Below, in pieces: positions 51,996 to 60,925 of a stretch of 64,000 bases of DNA; the first letter of the stretch is position 1, and each line of letters begins with the position of its first letter. A program made the position numbers and the translations under genes. Origin of the DNA: Streptomyces sp. NBC_01775. GTDB lineage: Bacteria; Actinomycetota; Actinomycetes; Streptomycetales; Streptomycetaceae. The stretch spans positions 4,774,001 through 4,838,000 of the forward strand of contig NZ_CP109104.1 of assembly GCF_035917675.1 (NCBI RefSeq), written 5' to 3'. Below the pieces are notes generated by a model that saw only the letters and a list, made by a program, of their open reading frames with translations, had not been told where the DNA came from and made no database searches.

Positions 51996-53798
51996 GTGAG
52001 CACCGAGAACGAGGGCGCTGCCGTGACGCCTGCGGCGGGGCCGAACCCCACGCCCCCGGCGCCGGCGGACGCCCCGTCGACCGGCGCCCCGACGAGCCGT
52101 GAGGGCAGCGACTTCTCGCCGGCCTCACCCGACTCCCCCGCTTCTGCCGCCTCTTCTCCTTCTTCCGGCGCAGCGGCCCCCACCGCCTCGTCCAGCTCCC
52201 CCGTCGCCGACCGTACGCAGGATGGCCCAGCCGTCCAGGACGATGTAGTACCCCAGAGGGGCGGCAGGGAGGACACCGTCATCATGCAGCCGCAGCAAGA
52301 AGCACCGTCAGGTGGCCGGACGAATGCCTCGGCGGAGGGCGGCCCAGGCTTCACGGAACCGGGAGCCGGGGCCGGTGCGGGGGCCGGCGTGGCCCCTTCG
52401 GCCCCTCCAGCCCCGGCGGGGCCGCTGACCGCGATGAACAAGTCGGAGTCGGGCGGCGCGGGCCAAGGTGACAAAGGTCAAGGCGGTGCGGGTCAGGGCG
52501 GCGGCTGGGGTTACGGCGATCCGGGTACGCCGACGCCGCCACCGCCACCCCCGTACGGCGCGGGTGGCGGCGGCCAAGGCGGTCCGGTGGGCCCTGGCGG
52601 CCCCGGTGGCGTTCCGCCGCACGACCCCTGGGCGATGCCCCCGGCGGGCGGTCCCGGCCCGGACCAGGGCAAGAAGCGCCGGGGCGTCCTGATCGCGGGC
52701 GTCGTCGTCGCGGCGCTCGTCGCGGGCGGCGTGGGCGGCGGGCTCGGCTTCTGGGCGGCGGACCGCGGCTCGAACGGCGACACCACCACCATCACCTCGT
52801 CCTCGGACCCCAAGACGCTGAACCGCTCACCCAAGTCGGTCGCGGGGATAGCCGCGAAGGCGCTGCCGAGCGTGGTGACGATCCAGTCGTCCGGCGGCGG
52901 CGAAGAGGGCACCGGAACCGGCTTCGTCTTCGACAAGGAAGGCCACATCCTCACCAACAACCACGTGGTGGCCAACGGGGCGCGCGGCGGCAAGCTCACG
53001 GCGACGTTCTCCGACGGCAAGAAGTACGACGCGCAGGTCGTCGGCGAGGCGCAGGGCTACGACGTCGCCGTCATCAAGCTCAAGGGCGCGGGCGACCGCA
53101 AGCTGACCCCGCTCTCGCTGGCCAACTCCAGCGGTGCGGCGGTCGGTGACGCGACGATCGCGATCGGCGCGCCGTTCGGCCTTTCGGGCACGGTCACCAC
53201 GGGCATCATCAGTGCCAAGAACCGCCCGGTGGCCTCCAGCGACGGCCAGGGCGCCAACCCCTCGTACATGAGCGCGCTCCAGACCGACGCGTCGATCAAC
53301 CCTGGCAACTCGGGCGGCCCGCTGCTCAACTCGCAGGGCGCCGTGATCGGCATCAACTCCGCGATCCAGCCGGCAGGCGGCGGCGGAGGCGGCGGCATGG
53401 GCGGCCAGGGCCAGTCCGGAAGCGTCGGCCTCGGCTTCGCGATCCCCGTCAACCAGGCCAAGCGGGTGGCCGGCCAGCTGATCAAGACGGGCGAGCCCGT
53501 CTACCCCGTCATCGGCGCGACGGTGGAGCTGGGCGGCGGCGGCAACGGCGCCACCATCTCCCAGAACGGCGAAGGCGGCAGCGAGGCGGTCCCCTCCGGC
53601 AGCCCCGCCGAGAAGGCGGGCCTGAAGTCCGGAGACCGCATCACCAAGCTCAACGACACGGTCATCGACAGCGGCCCCACCCTCATCGGCACCATCTGGA
53701 CTCACAAGCCGGGCGAAAAGGTCAAATTGACCTACGAGCGCGACGGCCAGGAGCACACCGCCGAGCTGACCCTCGGCTCCCGCAAGGGCGACAAGTAA
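51996..53798 (+). CDS. HtrA/DegP-like membrane-anchored serine protease with PDZ domain
   Basis: A 600-residue protease. A long Pro/Gly/Ala/Ser-rich cytoplasmic N-terminus (about 225 residues) precedes one membrane helix (RRGVLIAGVVVAALVAGGVG). The trypsin-like domain outside has the catalytic triad His in LTNNHVV (near 321), Asp in YDVAVIKL (near 355) and Ser in NPGNSGGPL (near 437); a PDZ domain with KAGLKSGDRITKLNDTVID ends the protein. It handles misfolded envelope proteins. GTG 51996 has GATGAGGAGTG upstream. A terminator hairpin overlapping the tRNA start follows directly. Confidence 0.93.
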   Translation: MSTENEGAAVTPAAGPNPTPPAPADAPSTGAPTSREGSDFSPASPDSPASAASSPSSGAAAPTASSSSPVADRTQDGPAVQDDVVPQRGGREDTVIMQPQQEAPSGGRTNASAEGGPGFTEPGAGAGAGAGVAPSAPPAPAGPLTAMNKSESGGAGQGDKGQGGAGQGGGWGYGDPGTPTPPPPPPYGAGGGGQGGPVGPGGPGGVPPHDPWAMPPAGGPGPDQGKKRRGVLIAGVVVAALVAGGVGGGLGFWAADRGSNGDTTTITSSSDPKTLNRSPKSVAGIAAKALPSVVTIQSSGGGEEGTGTGFVFDKEGHILTNNHVVANGARGGKLTATFSDGKKYDAQVVGEAQGYDVAVIKLKGAGDRKLTPLSLANSSGAAVGDATIAIGAPFGLSGTVTTGIISAKNRPVASSDGQGANPSYMSALQTDASINPGNSGGPLLNSQGAVIGINSAIQPAGGGGGGGMGGQGQSGSVGLGFAIPVNQAKRVAGQLIKTGEPVYPVIGATVELGGGGNGATISQNGEGGSEAVPSGSPAEKAGLKSGDRITKLNDTVIDSGPTLIGTIWTHKPGEKVKLTYERDGQEHTAELTLGSRKGDK

Positions 53799-53815
53799 CC
53801 ACACGCTAGGCTGGT

Positions 53816-53844
53816 CCCCGCGTCGTCCACCCGACGACGCGGGG
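53816..53844. terminator. Terminator hairpin of the HtrA gene, abutting tRNA-Ser
   Basis: CCCCGCGTCGTC (53816-53827) and GACGACGCGGGG (53833-53844) form a perfect 12-bp stem with a 5-base loop, 17 bp after the stop. Its last two bases are the first two of the tRNA. Confidence 0.8.
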
Positions 53845-53929
53845 AGGTGTGCCCGAGCGGCCGAAGGGAACGGTCTTGAAAACCGTCGTGGCAGCGATGT
53901 CACCGTGGGTTCAAATCCCACCGCCTCCG
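53843..53929 (+). tRNA. tRNA-Ser (anticodon UGA)
   Basis: An 87-nt class II tRNA. The acceptor stem pairs GGAGGTG (53843-53849) with CGCCTCC (53922-53928), discriminator G 53929, no encoded CCA. D loop with GCGGCCGAAGG, anticodon loop CTTGAAA (UGA, reading UCA and other UCN codons), a long variable arm, and the T arm GGGTTCAAATCCC. Its 3' end is a classical integration target for actinomycete elements, and a degenerate copy lies at 55873. Confidence 0.95.
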
Positions 53930-53942
53930 CGCTGAGAGCAGC

Positions 53943-53985
53943 GAGAACGGCCCCTGACCAGTGAGCTTGGTCGGGGGCCGTTCTC
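53943..53985 (+). terminator. Terminator hairpin after tRNA-Ser
   Basis: GAGAACGGCCCC...GGGGGCCGTTCTC with an inner TGACCA/TTGGTC pairing gives a long near-perfect stem about 14 bases beyond the tRNA, followed by TTG. Confidence 0.85.
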
Positions 53986-54255
53986 TTGCGCAAGCGCCAT
54001 AGGTCCCCGGTCTTTCCCGTGGTTTCCCGGTGGAATCGGGCACGAGAGGCCCCAGCGCTTGTCTGCAAATCAGGCGCATCGGTCAACGATCGGATGACCG
54101 GCGGCGGCTTCGCTGATCAACTTTGGTCAACGCACAGGAGACCTATGCCTGAGTCGTGGACTGTAACGCGCACCTACCTTCGAGAAGTACCGGTAGCGCC
54201 TGCGCAAGACGGCGCCCCGTTCCGACTCAGGAACCTCACACCCCAAGGAACGATC

Positions 54256-55314
54256 GTGGAAGTTGAGAGCTCTTCCTCCCCCGGGAAGCCACCGCTGTTG
54301 CGTCGGCTGGCACCGGCCCTGGCGCTTCTTGTCCTGTCTCCTGTATGTGCCGAATACCTCATCGGCTACGACCAGATCATCGGCCACCCATGGGAGTTGA
54401 TATCCGGGCTGCTGCTGCTCGCCCCGCTCTACGGAACGGTTGCGGTGATCATCAGGGAGGTCACGCGCCGCACCGGCCGGGGCTGGCCGACCATCCTCCT
54501 GCTGAGCATGGCGTTCGGAGTCGTCGAGGCCGGGTTGATCGACCAGAGTCTGTTCAACCCGCACTCCTTCAGTGACGCTTCCTGGGCTGAAGGGCGCCTC
54601 CCCACCCTCATACCCGCCCTCGGCATCAGCGTCCACAATGTGCTGGGATTCGTCGGCGGCCACGTGATCTGGAGTTTCGCCGCCCCGATCGTCGTGATCG
54701 AGTCCTGCGTTCCCCAACTGGCCGACCGGCCATGGCTGCGCCGCGGTGGCATGACGGCGATGGTCGCGCTGTACGCACTGGCAGTCGTGATCTTCTTTCA
54801 CGAGCACACCAAGAAGTTCATGGCGAGCCCGGCACAGCTCGGCATCGCGGCCACTGTCGCCCTCACCCTCGCCGTGACCGCGTTCGTCCTGCCGCGCCGC
54901 CGTGCGACCGTGCCCGGCCGGGTGCCGCCGCCGTGGCTGGCCGGTGGTGGCGCGGTGGTCCTGTTGGCCACCCATCAACTGGTGCCGCCCAGCTGGTCGG
55001 GCACCGCTGTGGACGGGGCAGTACTCGTTCTGGGCGGCGGCCTGCTGTTGTACTGGTCGAGGCGCGAGCGCTGGGGCCGACTCCACGCGCTCATGGTCGG
55101 TGGCGCGGCCCTCGTGGTCAACGCGGGGCTTTCCTTCGCGGTCGAGCCCCTGGGCGCACCCACCTCCCACGTGGCCAAGTACGGTGCCAACGTCGTTCTG
55201 ATGCTCGCCGTCGTCGCTCTGCTGGCCTGGGCCTTCAGGCGAGTTCACCACCACGTTCGGCAAGCGGGACCGACAACCGACGCACTCCGGCACCATGCCG
55301 CAACCGCGCCATAG
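54256..55314 (+). CDS. Integral membrane protein of unknown function
   Basis: A 352-residue protein with about nine hydrophobic helices, the first being LAPALALLVLSPVCAEYLIG with a motif like the CAEYL segment of CPBP/CAAX-type membrane proteins, though no paired EExxxR motif is present. Loops carry REVTRRTGRGWPT and FHEHTKK. GTG 54256 has AAGGAA 7 bases upstream; the frame also has ATG 54145 with CAGGAG upstream, so a 37-residue longer N-terminus is possible. It sits right after tRNA-Ser and before transposase debris, so it may have arrived with an element. I do not know its function. Confidence 0.75.
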   Translation: MEVESSSSPGKPPLLRRLAPALALLVLSPVCAEYLIGYDQIIGHPWELISGLLLLAPLYGTVAVIIREVTRRTGRGWPTILLLSMAFGVVEAGLIDQSLFNPHSFSDASWAEGRLPTLIPALGISVHNVLGFVGGHVIWSFAAPIVVIESCVPQLADRPWLRRGGMTAMVALYALAVVIFFHEHTKKFMASPAQLGIAATVALTLAVTAFVLPRRRATVPGRVPPPWLAGGGAVVLLATHQLVPPSWSGTAVDGAVLVLGGGLLLYWSRRERWGRLHALMVGGAALVVNAGLSFAVEPLGAPTSHVAKYGANVVLMLAVVALLAWAFRRVHHHVRQAGPTTDALRHHAATAP

Positions 55315-55352
55315 GGGTGCCGTAGTCCGCGCTCCGAGCCGGTACTGCGCAG

Positions 55353-55593
55353 GTGCTTGCCGTCGGCATGCAGCGGCACTACTCCGGCACTGGGGGCCAC
55401 CCCGAGAATGGTCCGATCGGTGTGTTCCTCACCTACGCGACCGGGCCCCGTACACACGCTGATCGACCGGGGGCCGTTCGGATGGGCGACGGCGGTCGCC
55501 GCCTACGGCTTCAGCAAGGGCTGGCGGTCCGAACTGGAGAAGGACGACGTCTTCCACGCCATGGCCACCAACCGGCACGAGACCGTCGTCTCC
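55353..55593 (+). pseudogene. IS701-like transposase fragment (frameshifted)
   Basis: The first frame reads VGMQRHYSGTGGHPENGPIG and VFLTYAT, a standard IS701-family core segment. After a short deletion the reading continues in another frame with GPFGWATAVAAYGFSKGWRS and DDVFHAMATNRHETVV, again IS701-like. No start, end or terminal repeats are left. The mobile element is dead. Recognition is from family memory. Confidence 0.75.
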
Positions 55594-55756
55594 TACTACA
55601 TCGCCTGTTCTCCGGAACTCGACCCTGTTCAGGTCCCGGAGAACAGGTTGACGGTGTATCGGGTGTCCCCCCGGTCCCCCCCAGCTCACGCTTGGCACGG
55701 GGCAAGCTGCACCTGCATGACTTCCGGGTACGTACGCGGACCGGTCAACGACCGGT

Positions 55757-55870
55757 GTCCGGGTCTTCAATCGTTTGAAGCAGCGGCGCGGCATCGCAAC
55801 CCGATACGACACGACAGCCGAGTCCTGCACGGCAGCCGTCACACTCGCTTCGCTGCCGATGTGGGCGTGA
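55757..55870 (+). pseudogene. IS5-family transposase C-terminal fragment
   Basis: A 37-codon piece, RVFNRLKQRRGIATRYDTTA followed by ESCTAAVTLASLPMWA and a TGA stop, matches the conserved C-terminus of streptomycete IS5-type transposases (FNRLKQ.RGIATRYD...LMWA). The rest of the gene is missing. It is fused end to end with other debris from the IS701-like fragment. Confidence 0.75.
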
Positions 55871-55872
55871 CA

Positions 55873-55895
55873 TCTCAATCCCACCGCATCCGCGC
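55873..55895. other. Degenerate copy of the tRNA-Ser 3' end (possible att relic)
   Basis: The 23 bases here match 53910-53932 (T arm to just past the tRNA) at 19 positions; AATCCCACCGC and TCCGCGC are identical. It directly follows the IS5-like fragment stop and is followed by a hairpin at 55916. This is what a decayed attachment site at the far end of an inserted segment would look like, but the match is short. Confidence 0.45.
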
Positions 55896-55915
55896 ATGTG
55901 GAGAACGTGCACGTC

Positions 55916-55949
55916 AGAAGGGGTACCCGGGTTCCCGGGTGCCCCTTCT
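55916..55949. terminator. Strong hairpin after the tRNA-like relic
   Basis: AGAAGGGGTACCCGGG and CCCGGGTGCCCCTTCT pair over 16 positions with one mismatch and a TT loop. A terminator in the same position follows the intact tRNA-Ser, which suggests that both may derive from tRNA loci. Confidence 0.7.
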
Positions 55950-56016
55950 GCGTGGTCGCGTGTGCCGGCCTGCCCCCACCTGATCCCCGCTTTGATCAGC
56001 CTGTGTGGCCAACCTG

Positions 56017-56058
56017 TGGCCAAGCGAATTGGCTGCGTGGCCAAGCGAATTGGCTGCG
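56017..56058. repeat. 21-bp tandem duplication plus CCACCCG repeats
   Basis: TGGCCAAGCGAATTGGCTGCG is present twice (56017-56037, 56038-56058), followed by CCACCCG/TCACCCG heptamers to about 56098. Convergent spacer before the TetR gene; no gene. Confidence 0.85.
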
Positions 56059-56145
56059 TTCGCCACCCACCACCCGTCACCCGCCACCCGCCACCCGGCC
56101 TTAAACCCCTACCCCAATCCCGCTGAATCGGTCTCAGGCACGGTC

Positions 56146-56703
56146 TCAGGCGCTGTCGATCGTGGTGAGAAAGTCATGGAAGGCCTGGTGCGTGCGTGGG
56201 GCATCGCCGGTTGCGTCCAGGTCCATGAGGAGGCCACGGATGACGGCGAGCACGACGGTGGCCAGCTCGGGTCGCCCGAGGCTGCGCATGCCGGCCTCCA
56301 GGGGCGCGAGCCAGTCGGTGGTCGCGGTTCGCCGAAAGCCGGGCCAGAGGGGCTCTCCTGCGGTGTCGTGCAGCCGACTGAACATACGGAGGTAGGGCTC
56401 GCCCTCTGGCCCGGAGATCGCTGACCAGGCGCGGGCCAGGGTCATCGGGTAGGGCTCGTCAGGGCGCAGGCATATCAGGTCGGTGAAGGCCTGAAGCTGG
56501 CGCTGCCGGGCCTGTCCGAGGATCTCGCGGAGCAGTCCGTCACGGGTTCCGAAGTGGTAGATCAGCATCCGGCTCGAGGTGCCCGCGGCGGTAGCCAGCG
56601 GCTCGAGCCGGTCGGGGAGCCCGTGCTCGAGCGAGTAGTCGGTGCACGCGACGAGAAGCCGCTGCCTGATCTGAGGTTGCCGCTGCCTGCCCATCGCCGT
56701 CAC
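56146..56703 (-). CDS. TetR/AcrR family transcriptional regulator
   Basis: A 185-residue regulator. Residues about 10-60 are the TetR HTH (RQRLLVACTDYSLEHGLPDR, then LATAAGTSSRMLIYHFGTRD), in which the usual Gly-Val-S/T triplet is altered to AAGTSSRML. The C-terminal domain is helical. The start may be GTG 56703 or ATG 56694. It is divergent from the alpha/beta hydrolase gene with a 65-bp spacer, so it probably represses that gene and itself. Confidence 0.88.
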   Translation of the reverse strand: MTAMGRQRQPQIRQRLLVACTDYSLEHGLPDRLEPLATAAGTSSRMLIYHFGTRDGLLREILGQARQRQLQAFTDLICLRPDEPYPMTLARAWSAISGPEGEPYLRMFSRLHDTAGEPLWPGFRRTATTDWLAPLEAGMRSLGRPELATVVLAVIRGLLMDLDATGDAPRTHQAFHDFLTTIDSA

Positions 56704-56768
56704 TTTTTCACGTAATTACTGGTACGTCTAATATCGCTCCACAGCGAAGGAAAGAAGACGAAGGGGTC

Positions 56769-57467
56769 ATGATGAGGGTCGTTTTCGTGCACGGGGCATG
56801 CGTCAAGGACGGATCGTGGTGGTGGCACCGAACTGGTGAGCTGCTGGCCGAGCGGGGTGTCGCCAGCGAGGCGCCGACCCTGCCGAGCTGCGGCGAGACG
56901 GGGGAGCCGACAGGCGCGGGAGGCCCCGGGCTGGCCGAGGATGTCGCCGCGGTCCGGCGAGTATTGACCGCGAACGACGAGCCGGCCGTCGTGGTCGCCC
57001 ACAGCTACGGCGGGATCGTCACCGCGGAGGCGGCTGCGGGCGTCGACGCCGTGCACCACCTGCTGCTCGTGTCGAGCTACCTGCCCGAGGTCGGGCAGAG
57101 CCTCTCCTCGTTCGGCGGCGAGGGGCCCGCCCCGTTTCTCGACATCGATCCCGAGGCCGGCACCTTCGCCGTCCGGCCCGACGCTCTGGCCGAGACGTTC
57201 CTCCAGGACTGCGATCCGGAGATCCAGCGACAGGCCGCGGACAAGACGGCCCCGCAGAGCCTGGCGGTCCTCGAGCAGCCGGTGAAGGCAGCGGCGTGGC
57301 GGCACGTGCCCTCGACGTACCTCGTCTGCGCCCAGGACAGAGGCACCCCCGCCCGGTTGCAACGCGAGTACGCAGGCAGGGCGGGCAGCGTCGTGGAACT
57401 CGACGCCGGCCACCACCCGTTCCTCTCCCAGCCAGCCGCTGTACGCGAATTGATCCTCGGGCTGTGA
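56769..57467 (+). CDS. Alpha/beta hydrolase
   Basis: A 232-residue serine hydrolase. Oxyanion motif VFVHGACVKDGSWWW at the N-terminus, nucleophile elbow VVVAHSYGGIV (Ser), Asp in VCAQDRGTP and His in DAGHHPFLSQP complete the triad in the normal order. It resembles salicylate-esterase-like (MES/HNL-type) hydrolases found in actinomycetes. ATG 56769 and 56772 are both possible after GAAGGGG. Divergent TetR gene upstream; the substrate is probably an ester that also releases the repressor. Confidence 0.9.
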   Translation: MMRVVFVHGACVKDGSWWWHRTGELLAERGVASEAPTLPSCGETGEPTGAGGPGLAEDVAAVRRVLTANDEPAVVVAHSYGGIVTAEAAAGVDAVHHLLLVSSYLPEVGQSLSSFGGEGPAPFLDIDPEAGTFAVRPDALAETFLQDCDPEIQRQAADKTAPQSLAVLEQPVKAAAWRHVPSTYLVCAQDRGTPARLQREYAGRAGSVVELDAGHHPFLSQPAAVRELILGL

Positions 57468-58446
57468 CGGCGACCTGCCGTGTGCCGGTGGACCGTTGAG
57501 CGCTCCCGCTCCGGGCGTACGCGGCTGGTGGCCTTCGGACTGTGACCCGCGTGGCCGCAGGTCGACTTTCGGGCGCCGGGCCGCCCTCGCTTCGGAACTG
57601 GCTGAATGGAGCCGTGAACTTTTCGGCCAGGGGCCGCATCACACCTTGAGACGGGCTGGTGCGGCTCGTGGCCCGTGAGAGAAGGGCAGGATGACGGCCG
57701 GCCGGCGAGGAGCAGCGATGAGGGCAGGTGAGAGCAGTGGGTGAGTCATGGAACGAGGATGCGAAGCAGAAGTGGCGGGTCCGTCGCGGCGGCGGGGCCG
57801 TGGACAAGGGCGGCCAGCAGCCTGGTGAAGGGCGTCGACCCAGTGTTCGAGCAGCCGATGTGGTGGCCGTCCTCGCACTCGTCGTCAGCGTCGTGCTGGG
57901 AGGCGGCACGTGGCGCACATACCTCGCGGAGAGCGCGGCGGGAGAGGACGGGGAGGAAGGCGAATGCCAGGGGCGGGCCCTGGTGAAGCCCAAGGAGGTC
58001 ATCAAGCCGATGGCGGTGGCGGCCAACACCCCTCTGCACTGTTCCGGAACGCGGCGGCCGGCGGGTGTGCGCAGGCGGGCGACGCCCCTTCGGGAGAGGG
58101 CCGCGTGCCAGTGAACCGGCTCTCCCGCGGTGCGGAACTCCCGTACGGCTGTTCACGGCCCATGGGATCTTCTCTTCGGCTGCATGACCTGGCCCGGAAC
58201 CGTTCGGTCACTGCATGGCCCGGAACCGTTCAGGCTCTCAATAAACCGGTCATGGCCTCTATGAAGGGGATCGCGGTGCGTCGGAAGTGCTCCGAGGTGG
58301 CCGTCGGCGCCGGGCCCGTGACCGGGCGGCGGGCGGGTCGCTACGCCCGTGAAACGGACTTCGCTTCCTGAGTCCCCACCAAGAATTCCGCCCCCTCGGG
58401 AATATTCAGCCCCCGAGTGTTCCGCCCAGGGGGGAGCGGTGATCGG
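57468..58446. other. Nearly 1 kb without a convincing gene
   Basis: Several short open frames on both strands lack good starts, family likeness or clean codon use. A possible structure at 58111-58156 begins GTGAAC and ends GTTCAC with further partial pairing, and a GGCCCGGAACCGTTC word is repeated at about 58191 and 58218. The area may be a decayed mobile element or an RNA gene that I cannot identify. Confidence 0.4.
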
Positions 58447-58479
58447 CTGACCGCCGCCTTCATAAGAGGCGGCGGTCAG
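58447..58479. terminator. Hairpin with 13-bp perfect stem
   Basis: CTGACCGCCGCCT (58447-58459), 7-base loop TCATAAG, AGGCGGCGGTCAG (58467-58479). It closes the gene-poor region and lies about 115 bp before the UvrA-like gene, on which it could also act as a leader structure. Confidence 0.75.
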
Positions 58480-58595
58480 TCGTATGTAGCGGCCGTTTCG
58501 TCTCGGCCCGGACCAGCGGGAAAACCGGACAGGAGACGTCTGGTTTCTTGAGGAGGGTGGTGGGAGCGAGCGAGGCCGGATGTGAGGAGGAGCAG

Positions 58596-60920
58596 GTGCC
58601 GGGGGAGATTGTGGTCCGCGGTGGGCGGGAGAACAACCTGCGGGGCGTGACGCTGCGGATACCGCTGGGGCGGGTGACAGTGGTGACGGGGGTCTCGGGG
58701 TCGGGCAAGTCGTCGCTGGTGTTCGACACGGTGGCCGTGGAGTCGCAGCGGCAGCTGAATGAGGTGTTCCCCTCGTTCGTACGGAACCGGCTGCCGCGCT
58801 ACGAACGGCCGAAGTTCGAGTTCATGGAGAACCTGACCCCGGCGATCATCGTCGACCAGAAGCCCGTGGGCGGCGGCTCGCGTTCGACGGTGGGGACGAT
58901 GACCGAGGTCAATCCGGTGCTGCGGGTGCTGTTCTCGCGGTGCGGGGAGCCCAGTGCCGGGCTCTCGAATCGGTACTCGTTCAACGATCCGCAGGGAATG
59001 TGCCCGGCCTGCGACGGGCTCGGGCGGACGGTGCGGCTGGATTTGGGCAAGCTGCTGGATGAGTCGAAGTCGTTGAACGAGGGGGCCATCCGGCATCCGG
59101 CGTTCGCGGTGGGGACGAACTACTGGAAGCGGTATGCGCAGATCCGACGGTACAGGGGCACGGGAGGACCGGGCCTGGCGCAAGAGCCGACCGTTTTCGA
59201 CCCGGACAAGCCGCTTCGTGATTACTCGGAGAGCGAGCGTGAATTGCTGCTGTACGGCGGCGGGTTCCGGACGCAGCGGCCACATGGCGGCACCCTCGGG
59301 AACGTCGCGCTGAACGACTACGAGGGGGTGGTGCCGCGCTTCACCCGCCGCTTCATCAAGCCCGGCCTGGAGTCGCTGAGCATCCGGGAGCGCAAGAGCG
59401 CGGAGGAGGTCGTCACCGAGGTCGGCTGCCCGGAGTGCGGAGGGGCGCGGCTGAACGAGCGCGCGCTGGCGTCCCGTATCGACGGCTACAGCATCGCGGA
59501 CATGTGTGCGATGGAGATCCGCGAACTGGCCCGTGTGCTCGGGGAGTCGGATGTGGCACTGGACCCGGTGGGCGGCCCGGCGGTCGAGGCGGCGCTGGCG
59601 GCGCTGGGGCGTATCGACGCGGTGGGGCTCGGCTACCTGACACTGGAGCGGCCCACCAAGACGCTCTCGGGCGGTGAGGGCCAGCGGCTGAAGACCGTGC
59701 GCCACCTGGGCAGCAGCCTCACGGGCATGACGTACATCTTCGACGAGCCCAGCGTCGGACTGCACGCGCGCGACGTGGACCGGCTGAACGGTCTGCTGCT
59801 CGCACTTCGCGACAAGGGCAACACCGTGCTGATCGTCGAGCACGACCGAGATGTGATCGGAATCGCCGACCATGTGGTCGACATGGGCCCTGGAGCAGGC
59901 ACAAACGGTGGTGAGATCGTCTTCGAGGGAACCGTCGAGAAACTGGTGGAGAGCGGAACGGCCACCGCCCGGCACTTCCGGGAGCGCACGGGGCTGAAGC
60001 CGGGGGCGCAGCGCAGGCGGCCGACGGGCGTGCTGACCGTGCGGGACGCGTCGTTCCACAATCTCAAGAACGTGAGCGTGGACATCCCGACCGGGGTGTT
60101 CACCGCCGTCACCGGCGTCGCGGGGTCCGGCAAGAGCACGCTGGTCGCCGGGGCATTTGTGGCCCGCCATCCGGAGGCCATCGTCCTCGACCAGTCGGCC
60201 ACCGGGATCTCGTCCCGCTCGACGCCCGCGACGTACACCGACATCTGGGACCTGGTGCGCCGGATGTACGCGCGTCACCACGGGGCGGACGCCGGGCTGT
60301 TCAGCTTCAACTCCAAGGGCGCGTGCCCGGATTGCCAGGGGCGCGGGAGCGTCACGATGGACATGGCGTTCCTGGACCCGGTGACCACCGTGTGCGAGAC
60401 GTGCGAGGGGCGGCGATTCAGCGAGGAGGTTCTCGCGTACCGGATGAACGGCAAAAACGTCGTCGACCTGCTCGCCATGACCGTCGAGGAGGCCCTGGCG
60501 CACTTCACCGATCCCGCGATCCTGCGCCGGCTCTCCCCGCTGCGGGAGGTCGGCCTCGGCTACCTCACGCTCGGCAGGCCGCTGTCGCTGCTGTCGGGAG
60601 GCGAGCGGCAGCGGATCAAGCTCGCGCACAGGCTGCACGAGACTGGCAGCGTCTACGTGTTCGACGAGCCCACCACGGGGCTGCACATGGCCGACGTGGA
60701 GACCCTGCTGGCGCTGCTGGACCGGCTGGTGGACGCGGGCAACACGGTCGTCGTGGTCGAGCACGACCTGGACGTCGTCAAGCATGCCGACCATGTGATC
60801 GACATCGGACCGGAGGCCGGGGCGCACGGCGGCGAGGTGGTGTTCGCCGGGACGCCGGAGGAGATGGTGCGCACGTCCCACACGCACACGGCCGACTATC
60901 TGCGGCGGTCGCTGCCGTAA
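58596..60920 (+). CDS. Short UvrA-like ABC ATPase (UvrA2/DrrC type)
   Basis: A 774-residue twin-ATPase protein. First half: Walker A GVSGSGKSS, zinc-type CPACDG and CPECGG motifs, signature TLSGGEGQR, Walker B YIFDEPSVGLH. Second half: GVAGSGKST, CPDCQG and CETCEG, LLSGGERQR, VYVFDEPTTGLH. Canonical UvrA is about 950-1000 residues; this form lacks part of the insertion domains and matches the class II group that includes DrrC and UvrA2, linked to resistance to DNA-binding drugs or damage tolerance rather than basic excision repair. GTG 58596 follows GAGGAGGAG. No drug-synthesis genes are nearby. Confidence 0.9.
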   Translation: MPGEIVVRGGRENNLRGVTLRIPLGRVTVVTGVSGSGKSSLVFDTVAVESQRQLNEVFPSFVRNRLPRYERPKFEFMENLTPAIIVDQKPVGGGSRSTVGTMTEVNPVLRVLFSRCGEPSAGLSNRYSFNDPQGMCPACDGLGRTVRLDLGKLLDESKSLNEGAIRHPAFAVGTNYWKRYAQIRRYRGTGGPGLAQEPTVFDPDKPLRDYSESERELLLYGGGFRTQRPHGGTLGNVALNDYEGVVPRFTRRFIKPGLESLSIRERKSAEEVVTEVGCPECGGARLNERALASRIDGYSIADMCAMEIRELARVLGESDVALDPVGGPAVEAALAALGRIDAVGLGYLTLERPTKTLSGGEGQRLKTVRHLGSSLTGMTYIFDEPSVGLHARDVDRLNGLLLALRDKGNTVLIVEHDRDVIGIADHVVDMGPGAGTNGGEIVFEGTVEKLVESGTATARHFRERTGLKPGAQRRRPTGVLTVRDASFHNLKNVSVDIPTGVFTAVTGVAGSGKSTLVAGAFVARHPEAIVLDQSATGISSRSTPATYTDIWDLVRRMYARHHGADAGLFSFNSKGACPDCQGRGSVTMDMAFLDPVTTVCETCEGRRFSEEVLAYRMNGKNVVDLLAMTVEEALAHFTDPAILRRLSPLREVGLGYLTLGRPLSLLSGGERQRIKLAHRLHETGSVYVFDEPTTGLHMADVETLLALLDRLVDAGNTVVVVEHDLDVVKHADHVIDIGPEAGAHGGEVVFAGTPEEMVRTSHTHTADYLRRSLP

Positions 60921-60925
60921 ACAGC

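Noticed and set aside
57728..58114. 128-codon plus-strand frame with a hydrophobic stretch
   Set aside because: Overlaps equally long frames on the other strand, no ribosome binding site or recognised family; left as part of an unexplained region.
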